The notes under the pieces are model-generated. The model was not told the DNA's origin and searched no databases. It saw nothing but the letters and a program-made list of their open reading frames with translations. This document shows positions 45,667 to 54,848 of a stretch of 64,000 nt of DNA, piece after piece. How positions within the stretch are numbered: the stretch's first letter is position 1; the number at the start of each line of letters is the position of its first letter. The DNA lies in the NCBI RefSeq assembly GCF_030295705.1, contig NZ_AP027274.1, positions 1,302,001 to 1,366,000 on the forward strand. Direction: 5' to 3'. Made by a program: the position numbers and the translations under genes. The DNA comes from Polynucleobacter sp. TUM22923. GTDB lineage: Bacteria > Pseudomonadota > Gammaproteobacteria > Burkholderiales > Burkholderiaceae.

Positions 45667-46328
45667 TCAATCGCAATTTTCACAGCATTAGCACTAACCC
45701 AGGGTACAAATGCCAGCGCCAAAATCAATAAGGCGCCAAGTAGCGAGAAATATCCTGAAATATCCAGACCCACACTACTGGAGTACACCGCACCAGCTCC
45801 AAAAATTAATACGGGGATATAGAGCGGCAAAATAATAAGACTCATCAACACGCTCCCACCCCTTACCCCCAAAGTTAATGCAGCCCCAATAGAGCCCACT
45901 AATGATAAAACAGGTGTACCCAAGAGGAGGGCTACCATTAAAACTTTGATAGAGTCGAAATCTAAGCCAAACTGGATGCCAATGATGGGGGCGAGCAGGA
46001 CCAGGGGTAAACCAGCCACGAGCCAATGGGCAACAATCTTCCCAAACACTAGGCCGGAGAAAGAGTTGGGTGATAAGACCAATTGCTCTAGGGTCCCATC
46101 AGCATAATCCGCCGCAAACATTCTCTGAAGCCCCAATAAGGTCGAAAGTAAGGCTGCAACCCAAATTACACCTGGTGCAATTTTTTTCAGCAGTACGGCA
46201 TCGGCACCAATACCTAATGGAAATAGGCTTGTCACAATGACAAAGAAAAAAAGTGCTGTTAATGCCTCACTTTTACGGCGCATTACCAAAAGAAGATCAC
46301 GCCGAATGATGGCAATAAAAGCATTCAT
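45663..46328 (-). CDS. ccmB: Heme exporter protein CcmB (ABC permease)
   Basis: Permease partner of the CcmA ATPase, 221 residues with six hydrophobic segments. FAADYADGTLEQLVLSPNS is the conserved loop for ATPase contact and FFVIVTSLFPLGIG the first helix. ATGA overlaps at both ends join it to ccmA and ccmC. Confidence 0.94.
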   Translation of the reverse strand: MNAFIAIIRRDLLLVMRRKSEALTALFFFVIVTSLFPLGIGADAVLLKKIAPGVIWVAALLSTLLGLQRMFAADYADGTLEQLVLSPNSFSGLVFGKIVAHWLVAGLPLVLLAPIIGIQFGLDFDSIKVLMVALLLGTPVLSLVGSIGAALTLGVRGGSVLMSLIILPLYIPVLIFGAGAVYSSSVGLDISGYFSLLGALLILALAFVPWVSANAVKIAIE

Positions 46329-46972
46329 AAATCCAGCACCCGTAAGCCAGGTATCTCTATATGCTGATGACTAGTAAAAACGACTAATCCATTGTTTCTA
46401 AGGTGCCCCGCAATTAACTGCTGCAGCTCTTGAACGGCAGCAACATCCAATGTGTTGAACGGCTCATCCAAAATCCAGATATCCGCCTGCCTGGACACCA
46501 TTCGTGCCATTAATACCCGCTTTTTCTGTCCGGCTGATAAACAGCTCACCGGAAGATCTGCGCGAGCCCTCAAACCAAATTGATGCAGAGCCGCGAGAGC
46601 ATCTTTCTCTGTCAGCTCAAGGTCATCAATGGCCGCATACATCAATAAATTTTCAAGCGATGTGAGATCTTCTTTGAGCGCATCGCGATGACCCAAAAAT
46701 AGCAGCCGGCGGTGGAATGCCTGTACCTCATCCTGAATTCGCTTACCCGCCCAGAGAATTTCTCCAGACTCAGGGGAAGATAAGCCAGTCAGTAAACGCA
46801 GTAGGCTCGTTTTACCCACACCGTTTTCACCGCGAATGTGCATACATTCGCCAGCGGATAGGGTCAGACTCAGGTCTGTAAACAACTCACGGCTGCCTCG
46901 CACACAGGTAACGCCACGAGCCTCTAATAGAGGCAAGGGAGAACTGGGAACATGGGATGTGGTGGCTGTCAT
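46325..46972 (-). CDS. ccmA: Heme exporter ATP-binding protein CcmA
   Basis: ABC ATPase of 215 residues driving release of heme-loaded CcmE. Walker A is GENGVGKTSLLRLL, the signature motif LSAGQKKRVLMAR, Walker B WILDEPFNTLD and the switch histidine lies in VVFTSHQHIE. It is first in the nine-gene ccmABCDEFGHI operon. No clear Shine-Dalgarno precedes the ATG. Confidence 0.95.
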   Translation of the reverse strand: MTATTSHVPSSPLPLLEARGVTCVRGSRELFTDLSLTLSAGECMHIRGENGVGKTSLLRLLTGLSSPESGEILWAGKRIQDEVQAFHRRLLFLGHRDALKEDLTSLENLLMYAAIDDLELTEKDALAALHQFGLRARADLPVSCLSAGQKKRVLMARMVSRQADIWILDEPFNTLDVAAVQELQQLIAGHLRNNGLVVFTSHQHIEIPGLRVLDL

Positions 46973-47158
46973 GGGAGTAATTAGCCTGAATCAACCACCC
47001 TAAGGAATGTCCGAAGGCCCTTTAGAGCCGCCAAACCGCCTAAAACGGTAATTTAAGAAGAAAACTTCATATAATTCAATAGCTTAGCTAATTATAAGCC
47101 AAATTCTCAGAAAGCTTCTATTTTGGCTCAATACGGCCACTTTGATCATCAAGAATCT

Positions 47159-47902
47159 CTACTGACCCTTGAATATAGAAGCTACCGATACACCCTGCAC
47201 GGCATGCTTGTGAATCAGACTCGATACGAAACCATTGGAAATCCACTCTTTTACACATTCATTTAAAAATACAAGGGACTCCACATGAGATTTCTTGGTG
47301 GATATAGCTTGCTGTATTCCGGTAAATTGGCCGGACAAAATACGTGATCCCGGCAAGCCTTGAGAGACGGCTAACAAGCCAGTTTTTAAGCCTGCTAAGG
47401 CATCTAACTTTTCACGATCAAATAAGGCATTACTAGCTACTAGGCTCTCGGCATGAACCAGAGTGGCATGACGAAGGTTGCGCTGCAGCCAAAGGTCATA
47501 AGCACTATTTAAGAACGAGGCAATTCGGACACCTGGCTGATCGACTTGTGAAAGCTCAGTAATACTAGAGCTCGCTGGCACCAAATATGTTGCCTCTAGC
47601 TCGACATATGCTGAGGTAAATGTAACCAGCTTCGCGCGGGCAGGATCTGATCCCACTAGTGCAATGCCACATTTTTCAGTAGCCGCAGACTCAACTACCT
47701 CGTCCTGAGTTTTAAAGCCAAACAACTGTAGCTGAACACCAAGTCGCTCGGCAACGGCTCGGCACATGTCAGGCGCAATGCCGGTCGGCTCACCATCTGA
47801 TGATTGCCCGGTAACTAACAAAAAATTACCCAGATAAACAGAGGCGCGCAGAACGCCAGTGGGTGCCAGCTGGGCCAACACCTGAGATGATATTGAAGTC
47901 AA
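47159..47902 (-). CDS. Solute-binding protein family 3, apparently without signal peptide
   Basis: A 247-residue amino-acid-type ABC receptor fold. LAPTGVLRASVYLGNFLLV is the first strand and GIAPDMCRAVAERLGVQL the second; GVRIASFLNSAYDLWLQRNL is the second lobe. The start TTG at 47902 follows AGAGG by six bases. No N-terminal hydrophobic segment exists, and an in-frame stop lies 30 bp upstream, so export by Sec is doubtful. No ABC permease is nearby. Similar signal-less members occur in other proteobacteria (recalled). Confidence 0.75.
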   Translation of the reverse strand: MTSISSQVLAQLAPTGVLRASVYLGNFLLVTGQSSDGEPTGIAPDMCRAVAERLGVQLQLFGFKTQDEVVESAATEKCGIALVGSDPARAKLVTFTSAYVELEATYLVPASSSITELSQVDQPGVRIASFLNSAYDLWLQRNLRHATLVHAESLVASNALFDREKLDALAGLKTGLLAVSQGLPGSRILSGQFTGIQQAISTKKSHVESLVFLNECVKEWISNGFVSSLIHKHAVQGVSVASIFKGQ

Positions 47903-48108
47903 AAAAGCCTCTTTAAAGAAATAATCTCAACCTACTTAAAATTGAACAGTCTGCCCTTCAGTTATTGAAATCACCAGCTTGGATTGACTCCCCGTGCGCA
48001 ACAGATTCTCCAAGTGTTGGCTGATGCTTTAACTATAGCCCAGAAAAAGGAGTGCTGACTTTGTGGCGTCGCGCCAATCACAAGTACCTTATTTTTATTT
48101 TTCGCAAA

Positions 48109-48138
48109 TGAATAAGCCCCGCAACAGCGAGGCTTATA
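48109..48138 (-). terminator. Possible terminator downstream of the quinone oxidoreductase gene
   Basis: ATAAGCCCCGC and GCGAGGCTTAT form a hairpin with one mismatch around AACA, 36 bp past the stop. The T-run is poor, so the assignment is weak. Confidence 0.45.
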
Positions 48139-48174
48139 AGTTGTCATCAGCAGCGTTACCCTGCGAGCAAAATA

Positions 48175-49155
48175 TTAAGGGGTTATAACAATCGCCCCAA
48201 CAATTTTTCGACTCTCTGCGGCCTTATGTGCTTCTACTGCTTGCTCCAAAGAAAATCTAGCCCCAATTTGAACCTTGACCCTACCTTGGGCTATTGCATC
48301 AAATACTGCGCGAGCGTTCTCCTGCAATAGTTCAGGGGTAGCGTTATGAGGAAAAACCGACGGCCTTGTTAGGAATAAACAACCTTTTTTATTCAAAATC
48401 TCTGGCTGAATTTCTGGCGCAGGGCCAGAGGCAGCACCAAATAAAGCTACCGTGCCAAATGGAGCGGCGCAGTCAAGCGATCCTAAGAAGGTTGTTTTAG
48501 CAACCGAGTCATAAACGACGTTGGCCTTACGACCACCAGTTGCCTTGAGTACAGCGTCAACCCAGTCAGGCTTTGAGTAATCGACTACAGCATCACAACC
48601 CGCCTCCTTGGCAGCGGAAAACTTAGCCTCTGATCCCACTGTACCGACTACAAAGGCGCCAAGAGACTTTGCCCAGCCGGCCAAAATTTGACCAACGCCT
48701 CCAGCAGCAGCGTGAACCAAGACTACATCGCCTGACTTAACGGGATATGTTTTTTGAACCAAATATTGCGCTGTCATTGCCTTAAAAAATACAGTGGCCG
48801 CAATTTCATCTGAAACACTATCCGGTACTGAAACTAATTTATCGGCAGCGACATTGCGTGCACTGGCATAAGCGCCAATACCGGCGTTCATATACACAAC
48901 ACGATCGCCGATCGAAAAGCGCGTCACACCTTCACCGATTGCCTGGACTACGCCTACCGCCTCGTGACCCAGGCCAGTAGGTAGATCCAAAGGATACATG
49001 CCCGAGCGCTGGTACACATCAATGAAATTAAAGCCAATAGCTGTTTGACGAAGTTGTACCTCACCTTTACTAGGAGCAGGCAGCTCTTTGTCAATTAGTT
49101 GGATCACATCGGCATTACCGAGCTCTGTAAGACTAACCATTCGTGCAGTTGTCAC
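48175..49155 (-). CDS. NAD(P)H:quinone oxidoreductase (zeta-crystallin/QOR family)
   Basis: A 326-residue medium-chain dehydrogenase without zinc ligands. GFNFIDVYQRSGMYPLDLP is the QOR-type N-terminal region, and VLVHAAAGGVGQILAGWAKSLG is the NADPH loop (AAxGGVG). It reduces quinones or conjugated carbonyl compounds. It follows DUF2452 and the photolyase gene on the same strand with a 28-bp gap, so it may share their expression. Confidence 0.88.
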   Translation of the reverse strand: MTTARMVSLTELGNADVIQLIDKELPAPSKGEVQLRQTAIGFNFIDVYQRSGMYPLDLPTGLGHEAVGVVQAIGEGVTRFSIGDRVVYMNAGIGAYASARNVAADKLVSVPDSVSDEIAATVFFKAMTAQYLVQKTYPVKSGDVVLVHAAAGGVGQILAGWAKSLGAFVVGTVGSEAKFSAAKEAGCDAVVDYSKPDWVDAVLKATGGRKANVVYDSVAKTTFLGSLDCAAPFGTVALFGAASGPAPEIQPEILNKKGCLFLTRPSVFPHNATPELLQENARAVFDAIAQGRVKVQIGARFSLEQAVEAHKAAESRKIVGAIVITP

Positions 49156-49183
49156 AAGATACCTTATTATTTTTTATAAAAAA

Positions 49184-49636
49184 TTAGCTTACTGTCATTG
49201 AGGACGAAACAGTATCTTCATCCTCTACTATGGCCCATGTACTATCGCCTAGCTTTTTTACCGCCATAGAATAAGTCCAAGCATCTGGAATGCCGCATGT
49301 CCACTCATGAGGACCGCTTTGAATTAACAAGTTCACCCCATTACGATTATCAAAATAGAGGTGATAAGTTTTGCCATGAATGGGGTTAAACCCATATTTA
49401 GCACTATGAACCATTTCGGTAGCATCCAACCTTGCCTGCAGAGAGCGCGCCTGCTTCATCAATACTTCCGCTTGCTCCATAATGCGGTCGTATTCAAGCT
49501 TAGCGTTTTGGCGGGCAACATTGACGGCCTTGTCTTTTTCTTCGACTACTTTGATAGGCGCGAAAACAGGAGCCCCTACTTCCATGGGGTATTCAATGCC
49601 AGCATGCCTTGCTGGATCTTTATCTTCAATTCTCAT
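49184..49636 (-). CDS. DUF2452 family protein
   Basis: A 150-residue soluble protein. Residues 35-75 form a charged helix (EYDRIMEQAEVLMKQARSLQ), followed by SAKYGFNPIHGKTYHLYFDN and a terminal region with SGPHEWTCGIPDAW. This matches the DUF2452 pattern as I recall it; no function is known. It lies between the photolyase and quinone-oxidoreductase genes on one strand. Confidence 0.7.
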   Translation of the reverse strand: MRIEDKDPARHAGIEYPMEVGAPVFAPIKVVEEKDKAVNVARQNAKLEYDRIMEQAEVLMKQARSLQARLDATEMVHSAKYGFNPIHGKTYHLYFDNRNGVNLLIQSGPHEWTCGIPDAWTYSMAVKKLGDSTWAIVEDEDTVSSSMTVS

Positions 49637-49717
49637 ACAACCCTTAAAGCATTAATTAACGTGCCTGAAGTGTGACACAAAACCAGAAAATTCGCCCTGA
49701 TTGCTGCCTAAACTGGG

Positions 49718-51259
49718 CTATACGGAGTCTAAATTCGCTAAAAGCGCCTTGGCATGGATCTGGATTGCTTTTTGATCAGGTTCGCTTATTCTGGCAAGGT
49801 TAGCTGTCATAAGCCGTGTTCGGGGGCTGGCCTCAAACTGCTTACGATGCTTAATCAAAAAATTCCAATACAGATTGGTCATCGGACAGGCAGTTTCACC
49901 AAACCGAACATCAGGCTTGTATTGGCATGAGTCGCAATAATTACTCATTCTTTTAATGTACGCACCACTCGCTATATAGGGCTTGCTAGTGAAGCGCCCA
50001 CCGCTAGCAAATAAAGCCATACCGGCAGTGTTAGGTAGTTCCACCCACTCGATTGCATCAATATAAATTGCTAGGTACCAATCACAGACCTCTTTAGGCA
50101 ATATCTCGGCCAGCAAAGCAAAGTTACCCGTGACCATCAAACGCTGAATGTGATGGGCATATCCATACTCCAATGTTTGTCCGATTGTTGCTTGCATACA
50201 GTGCATCTTGGTATCGCCACTCCAATACCAAGCAGGTAATTTGTTTTGGTGCTGATAAAAATTATCTTCCGCCATCTGCGGCATATCTAAGTAATACATA
50301 CCGCGCACAAATTCTCGCCAACCTAAAATTTGACGAATAAACCCTTCAACAGTAGCAATATCGAGATCATATTTCTTCCAAGCACCCAAAACAGCGCTAA
50401 TAACCTCTCTGGGGTTAAGTAACTTCAAATTGAGTGAACTCGATAAGAGGGAGTGCCAACCAAAAGGGGTGCCTGTCCACATGGCATCCTCATGAATCCC
50501 AAAAGTAGCTAAGCGATGCTCAACAAAACACTGCAACGCTTGAAGGGCTTGTTTTCGAGTCACTGGCCACTGAAAATTGGCCAACGACCCTGGGTGATCG
50601 GGATAGCGCTTTTCAACTTCAGCGAGCACCTCCCTAGTGATGTCATCAGGATCGAATAGCTCTGGAGGATTAATTAAACCTGGACCTTTTTTTGGGAAAG
50701 GCTTGCGATTATCCTTGTCGAAATTCCATTGACCGCCCTCTGGATTTCCTTCGCCATCTACTAATACCCCATGTTTTTTACGCATCAAACGATAAAAATA
50801 CTCTAGCCTCAGCTCTTTTTTGTTAGCAACCCAGGCGCTAAACTCTTCACGAGTGCAATAGAAGTGGCTATCTTCTTGCATCTCTAGTGCTACCCCAATT
50901 TCAGAAGCCACTGCTTCAATCGCCTTTTTGAGCCGCCATTCACCAGGCTCTACACAAGTTAGATGAGTAAATTTACCCTTTACCAACTCCACTTTTAGAT
51001 TTTCAGCAATTGTCTTAGCGGATTGCTTGATATAGATGAGAGGCAGGCCTTGCTTCTCCAGCTGCTTTGCAAAATGGCGCATCGCCGACAGAAACAAGGC
51101 AATCTTGGCCTTATGAGACCAAACATGCTGAGCCTCATTTGCGGACTCCACCATTAATATCGCATCAACAGCAATATCGATATTTTTGAGAACTGGGCTA
51201 GCGATATCGAGCTGATCACCCAAAATCAGTACAAGTTTTTTAGATACTATTTTTTTCAA
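49718..51259 (-). CDS. Iron-sulfur bacterial cryptochrome/(6-4) photolyase (PhrB type)
   Basis: A 513-residue member of the FeS-BCP photolyase-related family (PhrB is close to 507). The N-terminal Rossmann domain begins KLVLILGDQLDIASPVLKNI. The C-terminal FAD domain has IRQILGWREFVRGMYY and AHHIQRLMVTGNFALL. The four cluster cysteines are visible: one in MHCMQATIG, two in SNYCDSCQYK and one in ETACPMTN. It repairs (6-4) photoproducts or senses light in characterised members. It is the last gene of a tight operon running down from 53056. Confidence 0.9.
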   Translation of the reverse strand: MKKIVSKKLVLILGDQLDIASPVLKNIDIAVDAILMVESANEAQHVWSHKAKIALFLSAMRHFAKQLEKQGLPLIYIKQSAKTIAENLKVELVKGKFTHLTCVEPGEWRLKKAIEAVASEIGVALEMQEDSHFYCTREEFSAWVANKKELRLEYFYRLMRKKHGVLVDGEGNPEGGQWNFDKDNRKPFPKKGPGLINPPELFDPDDITREVLAEVEKRYPDHPGSLANFQWPVTRKQALQALQCFVEHRLATFGIHEDAMWTGTPFGWHSLLSSSLNLKLLNPREVISAVLGAWKKYDLDIATVEGFIRQILGWREFVRGMYYLDMPQMAEDNFYQHQNKLPAWYWSGDTKMHCMQATIGQTLEYGYAHHIQRLMVTGNFALLAEILPKEVCDWYLAIYIDAIEWVELPNTAGMALFASGGRFTSKPYIASGAYIKRMSNYCDSCQYKPDVRFGETACPMTNLYWNFLIKHRKQFEASPRTRLMTANLARISEPDQKAIQIHAKALLANLDSV

Positions 51260-51277
51260 AGCAGTCTTTCAGAAGGA

Positions 51278-51832
51278 TTAGCGCTTATAAAAACTCAAAG
51301 TGACTTCGCCTAGATCAATTCCAAACTTACTCATTTTTGCTTTGTTGATCATGACCTTGGGTGTAACGAGATACATCCAGTCATTAAACTGCACGTGATA
51401 AATCGAGTTATCAACTGGCAAGGCAAGGGTGTAAGACCAATGCAGTGCATTTCCAGATGACTCGCCAAGCGCCTCACCAATGACATCATCAGCCTTGCCA
51501 ATAAACTTTCCTGGCGCTGTTTCTGTCAAAGTCCAAATGCGCTTTTGCTTTGTACCATCCGAATATTCAAAGCTTTCGTCCAAAATACCCACCTTCTTAC
51601 CATCGACCATTTTCCAGCTGGCCTGCATCAGCACAGTAAATCTTTTTTGAACTGTGCCGTTACGGTCAGTAAAGATGCCATAAGCATCAATCGTGCCGTT
51701 GAAGTATTCACTTAGTTCTAGGGTAGGTTTTTCCTTGGCGTACTGAATAACCTGAGGCGAAGAGCATGCCCCCAGGGTCAACATTAAAAAAAATCCAAGC
51801 ATCCATTTTGCGACGTTAGCGGTGAAATTCAT
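51278..51832 (-). CDS. DUF3833 family lipoprotein
   Basis: A 184-residue putative lipoprotein. The lipobox is TLGAC, with the cysteine followed by SSPQVIQYAKEKP. LSEYFNGTIDAYGIFTDRNG and SGNALHWSYTLALPVD are the family's conserved segments, giving a lipocalin-like beta-rich prediction. It directly follows the chalcone-isomerase-like gene with no gap and precedes the photolyase by 18 bp. The function is unknown; co-occurrence with photolyase genes is the main clue. Confidence 0.8.
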   Translation of the reverse strand: MNFTANVAKWMLGFFLMLTLGACSSPQVIQYAKEKPTLELSEYFNGTIDAYGIFTDRNGTVQKRFTVLMQASWKMVDGKKVGILDESFEYSDGTKQKRIWTLTETAPGKFIGKADDVIGEALGESSGNALHWSYTLALPVDNSIYHVQFNDWMYLVTPKVMINKAKMSKFGIDLGEVTLSFYKR

Positions 51833-52387
51833 TTAACAAGCTCCTGATATTAATGTGGGTGGGCAACCTTTTCCAAGTAACTCCGCCCTCAGCTTTGGAA
51901 CACTCGTTTTTGAATCGAGCCAAATACCAAAAAAAGCTTTTGAAAAATCAACCCCTGCAATCTGGGCAATTTTTTTTCCATCGTGAAAAAAGATGGTGCC
52001 TTGCTTAGGGGTATAAACAGCGGTCAAAGACTGGCCGGATTCTATATTGGGCAAAACAGCTGCTAGCTCTTTTCCCCAAGCACTGGCTTGAGCTTCGGGA
52101 ATACCAATATTTTTCATTTCATCAGCGGTGCGACCAGCAATAGCAGCGCCTTTAAAAGACTTTTGATACTGAATATCTAAGGCAAATTCCGGGGAGTCTT
52201 TTACCGAGGATCTATATAGAGTCGCATCGTACACATGAAGACCCCAAAAATTGAGACGTCCAGACCCCTGAGTTTGCGCTTGCGAAACAGCACTTTCAAT
52301 ATGAGCGACCTCTCCAGCAAAGCTATACGGCACCATAACTGATAGCGCTACTAATAAGCTTGCCATTCTTTGTAAAAAGCTTTGCAT
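51833..52387 (-). CDS. Chalcone isomerase-like protein
   Basis: A 184-residue exported protein of the bacterial CHI-like family. The signal peptide ends near SFAGE, and GSGRLNFWGLHVYDATLYRS and FALDIQYQKSFKGAAIAGRT are the conserved strands. PNIESGQSLTAVYTPKQG and FGIWLDSKTSVPKLR occur near the end. Bacterial members are not known to make flavonoids, and a fatty-acid or lipid ligand is more likely. It lies between the DCC and DUF3833 genes with almost no spacing. Confidence 0.82.
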   Translation of the reverse strand: MQSFLQRMASLLVALSVMVPYSFAGEVAHIESAVSQAQTQGSGRLNFWGLHVYDATLYRSSVKDSPEFALDIQYQKSFKGAAIAGRTADEMKNIGIPEAQASAWGKELAAVLPNIESGQSLTAVYTPKQGTIFFHDGKKIAQIAGVDFSKAFFGIWLDSKTSVPKLRAELLGKGCPPTLISGAC

Positions 52388-52391
52388 TTTT

Positions 52392-52790
52392 TCAGCCCCT
52401 TTTCCTATTGGCTAACCACAAAGCAGGCGGCCCCAATACCCCTGAAATTGCATGTCGATATTTTGCGAAAAATTGATACCCCACATTAAGCGCAGGACGT
52501 AAAGTCGGTCTAGAAAATAACCAGGCTAAGGTCGGTAGATTAGCCCTTTGGTAGGCCGCCACAAATACGTCGACACCATTAATTAAAGTACCATCCTCAA
52601 ATTGGGCATACATAGATGCCAATGCTTGTCGGCAGCTAACGCCAGTTTCTTTTTCAGAATATTGCTGAGAGTTAATATCGACAAAACACAATAAGCCAGC
52701 GTGATTTCGTCCAGACAAAAATACAATTTCTGCCTGACACAAAGGGCATAACGCATCATAAAACAAGGTCAACTTTTTCATTACATTCAT
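52392..52790 (-). CDS. DCC-family thiol-disulfide oxidoreductase (DUF393)
   Basis: A 132-residue protein with the founding motif DALCPLCQAEI (DxLCPxC) near the N-terminus, which carries a redox-active cysteine pair. It ends in a basic stretch WLANRKRG. It overlaps the TIGR03643 gene by four bases. The family is widespread with poorly defined reductase roles. Confidence 0.82.
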   Translation of the reverse strand: MNVMKKLTLFYDALCPLCQAEIVFLSGRNHAGLLCFVDINSQQYSEKETGVSCRQALASMYAQFEDGTLINGVDVFVAAYQRANLPTLAWLFSRPTLRPALNVGYQFFAKYRHAISGVLGPPALWLANRKRG

Positions 52791-53056
52791 TTATGTTTAT
52801 ATTGGGTAGCGCAATAGGCACGTGTAACTAGCTTACTTCTCAGTGCAACATGCTTAGTCGATCTACCAGTGACCCTCTTGCGCCATAAATTAAAGGAGCT
52901 GCGCTTTAATTCCCTGCGCATGACTGCAATGACCTGGGGCTCAGAATATCCAAAGTTCTGCTCAATGGCGTCAAAGGGGGTTCTATCCTCCCATGCCATC
53001 TCAATCATTCTGGATAGATCAGCTTCGGAGAGCGATTTTGGCATCTGGTTGGTCAT
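52787..53056 (-). CDS. TIGR03643 family protein
   Basis: An 89-residue basic protein. MIEMAWEDRTPFDAIEQNFG, SEPQVIAVMRRELKRSSFNL and WRKRVTGRSTKHVALR are the hallmarks of TIGR03643, which looks like a small helix-turn-helix fold. In other genomes it accompanies photolyase/cryptochrome genes (recalled). It is first in the minus-strand operon that ends with the iron-sulfur photolyase, and divergent from an SDR gene across 77 bp. Confidence 0.82.
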   Translation of the reverse strand: MTNQMPKSLSEADLSRMIEMAWEDRTPFDAIEQNFGYSEPQVIAVMRRELKRSSFNLWRKRVTGRSTKHVALRSKLVTRAYCATQYKHK

Positions 53057-53133
53057 CTAGCAAGTTTAAGACTTATTCAATAAACTGGTTGAAGCTAGCT
53101 TTACTTGTTTACATCCTTTTTTAAGCCTCATTT
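53057..53133. promoter_or_regulatory. Divergent promoter region of photolyase island
   Basis: 77 AT-rich bases between the TIGR03643 gene (leftward) and the SDR gene (rightward). Both operons must start here. It includes TTTACTTGTTTACA at about 53100-53113, a possible MerR-type spacer or -35 region, which is not convincing enough to call an operator. Confidence 0.4.
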
Positions 53134-53829
53134 ATGCCCTTAGTCACCAACCCCTTTCGCGCCTTAATCATTGGGTCTTCTGGAACCATTGGATCAGCAT
53201 TTCTTGAACTTTTGGAAAATGACCCTAACTGCACCGGGGTTGAAGGCATCCACCGCAACTCAGCCTGTCCAATTGACTATCAAGATCTCAGTACTATCGA
53301 ACTTGCTGCTACCGCTTTATCTTCTAGCGCTCCATTTGGACTCATCATCAATACGATTGGCCTTTTGCATTCCTCCGAATGGATGCCCGAGAAAAAGCTC
53401 GGGGATCTTCAGGCGGAGCAGTTGCAAAATCTGATGCAAGTTAATGCCATTGGCCCTAGCCTCACCATCAAGGCCTTCGCCAAGTTGCTTGATCCCGCAG
53501 GTGCAGTGATGGCTACCTTATCTGCCAAGGTTGGCAGTATTGAAGATAACCGTTTGGGCGGCTGGTATAGCTATAGAGCATCGAAGGCTGCATTGAATAT
53601 GCTGATAAAGACAGCCTCCATTGAATTTAGTCGGACAAAACCAAACACGGCTTTAATTGCCCTTCACCCAGGCACGGTGAATTCGAGGCTATCAAAGCCA
53701 TTTAAAGGGGAACAGCTGGGAAGGCCGCCCTTAGAGGCTGCCCAAGATATGCTCCATGTTTTACTTTCTCTAAATAAAGAAGATTCAGGTACTTTTATTA
53801 GCTATTCAGGAGAGAGGTTGCCTTGGTAG
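53134..53829 (+). CDS. SDR-family oxidoreductase (C-factor-like)
   Basis: A 231-residue short-chain dehydrogenase. The cofactor loop is ALIIGSSGTIGSAFLELL and the active pair Y-x-x-x-K is in GGWYSYRASKAALN, preceded by the serine in TLSAKVGSI. HPGTVNSRLSKPF is the conserved loop after it. This short type resembles CsgA/C-factor enzymes often found next to cryptochrome genes. It heads a three-gene plus-strand operon. Confidence 0.85.
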   Translation: MPLVTNPFRALIIGSSGTIGSAFLELLENDPNCTGVEGIHRNSACPIDYQDLSTIELAATALSSSAPFGLIINTIGLLHSSEWMPEKKLGDLQAEQLQNLMQVNAIGPSLTIKAFAKLLDPAGAVMATLSAKVGSIEDNRLGGWYSYRASKAALNMLIKTASIEFSRTKPNTALIALHPGTVNSRLSKPFKGEQLGRPPLEAAQDMLHVLLSLNKEDSGTFISYSGERLPW

Positions 53830-53835
53830 GCCGCT

Positions 53836-54411
53836 ATGCATATGAAACCACTCTTTTTATCATTCACAGCACTGCTCTTTTTAAACAGCACCGCTTCACT
53901 AGCCCAATCCCCTTTAGCTGATGCACTCAAAGATAGCCAACACGTTCTTCTCATGAGGCATGCTGATGCTCCTGGCTATGGAGATCCAGCAGGCTACCAA
54001 CTCAATCAATGCGCCACCCAGCGTAATCTCGGAGACTACGGGCGTAAGCAGGCTAAAGCAATAGGTGTTTGGCTTACTGCCCAAGGAGTAGATCAAGCCA
54101 AAGTTTTTAGTAGTGCCTGGTGCCGCTGCTTTGATACCGCCACCTTCTTGGATAAGGGGCCCGTGACCAAGGAAGCTGCATTAGGCTCCTTCTTTAATGA
54201 TATGAGTCAGTCCAAAAAACAAACGTATGATTTGGCCAAACTGATCGCGCAGGAGCAGCGCAAATATCCCAACACACCCATTATTATGGTGACCCATCAC
54301 GTTAACATCCAAGCCTTCACCGGTGTAGTGGTGGGCTCTGGTGATATGGTGTTAGTTAAGGTAGACCGTAACGGAAAATCCATGTCTCATCAGTTATATC
54401 CAAGCCCTTAA
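53836..54411 (+). CDS. Exported histidine phosphatase family protein
   Basis: A 191-residue periplasmic-type phosphohistidine phosphatase. The signal peptide ends at SLAQ. The catalytic R-H is in VLLMRHADAPGYGDP, a second arginine in SAWCRCFDTATFL, and the second histidine in VTHHVNIQAFTG. LGDYGRKQAKAIGVWL matches the family. It starts six bases after the SDR stop, so it is cotranscribed; the substrate is unknown. Confidence 0.85.
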   Translation: MHMKPLFLSFTALLFLNSTASLAQSPLADALKDSQHVLLMRHADAPGYGDPAGYQLNQCATQRNLGDYGRKQAKAIGVWLTAQGVDQAKVFSSAWCRCFDTATFLDKGPVTKEAALGSFFNDMSQSKKQTYDLAKLIAQEQRKYPNTPIIMVTHHVNIQAFTGVVVGSGDMVLVKVDRNGKSMSHQLYPSP

Positions 54412-54455
54412 TTATTCAGATAAGCTGCTCTCATTACCAATTTAGAAAGTTTTTT

Positions 54456-54836
54456 ATGCAATATGACTCCCCATCGAATGTTCTTGGCCAACCACTGGTG
54501 CCCTGTTCTTTTGAGCCGCTCACCGGATTCTTTAGGGATGGCTGCTGCAAAACCAATGCGCAAGATTTAGGAAGTCATCTGGTATGTGCGATTGTCACGA
54601 ATGACTTTTTGCAATTTAGCCTTAAGCGAGGTAACGATCTCATTACGCCAAGACCTGAGTACCAGTTTCCAGGGCTGATAGCAGGGGATCAATGGTGCCT
54701 TTGTTTAAACCGTTGGATTGAGGCGCTGGAGGCAAACTGTGCCCCGATGATCAAACTCGAAAGCACCCATGCGAAGGCGTTGGAAAAAGTTTCCCTAGAA
54801 GTGCTAGAGCAATACGCCGCTGAAGCAGAAATCTAA
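54456..54836 (+). CDS. DUF2237 family protein
   Basis: A 126-residue cysteine-rich soluble protein. NVLGQPLVPCSFEPLTGFFR is followed by DGCCKTNAQDLGSHLVCAIV, GNDLITPRPEYQFPGLIAGD and WCLCLNRWIEA. These strings identify the DUF2237 family, whose function is not known. It is third in the plus-strand operon, convergent with the cryptochrome gene twelve bases away. Confidence 0.88.
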   Translation: MQYDSPSNVLGQPLVPCSFEPLTGFFRDGCCKTNAQDLGSHLVCAIVTNDFLQFSLKRGNDLITPRPEYQFPGLIAGDQWCLCLNRWIEALEANCAPMIKLESTHAKALEKVSLEVLEQYAAEAEI

Positions 54837-54848
54837 GGTCCAATCGAA

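Noticed and set aside
48109-48138. Strong terminator after the quinone oxidoreductase gene
   Set aside because: The stem has a mismatch and no proper T-run, so it is listed only as a weak possibility.
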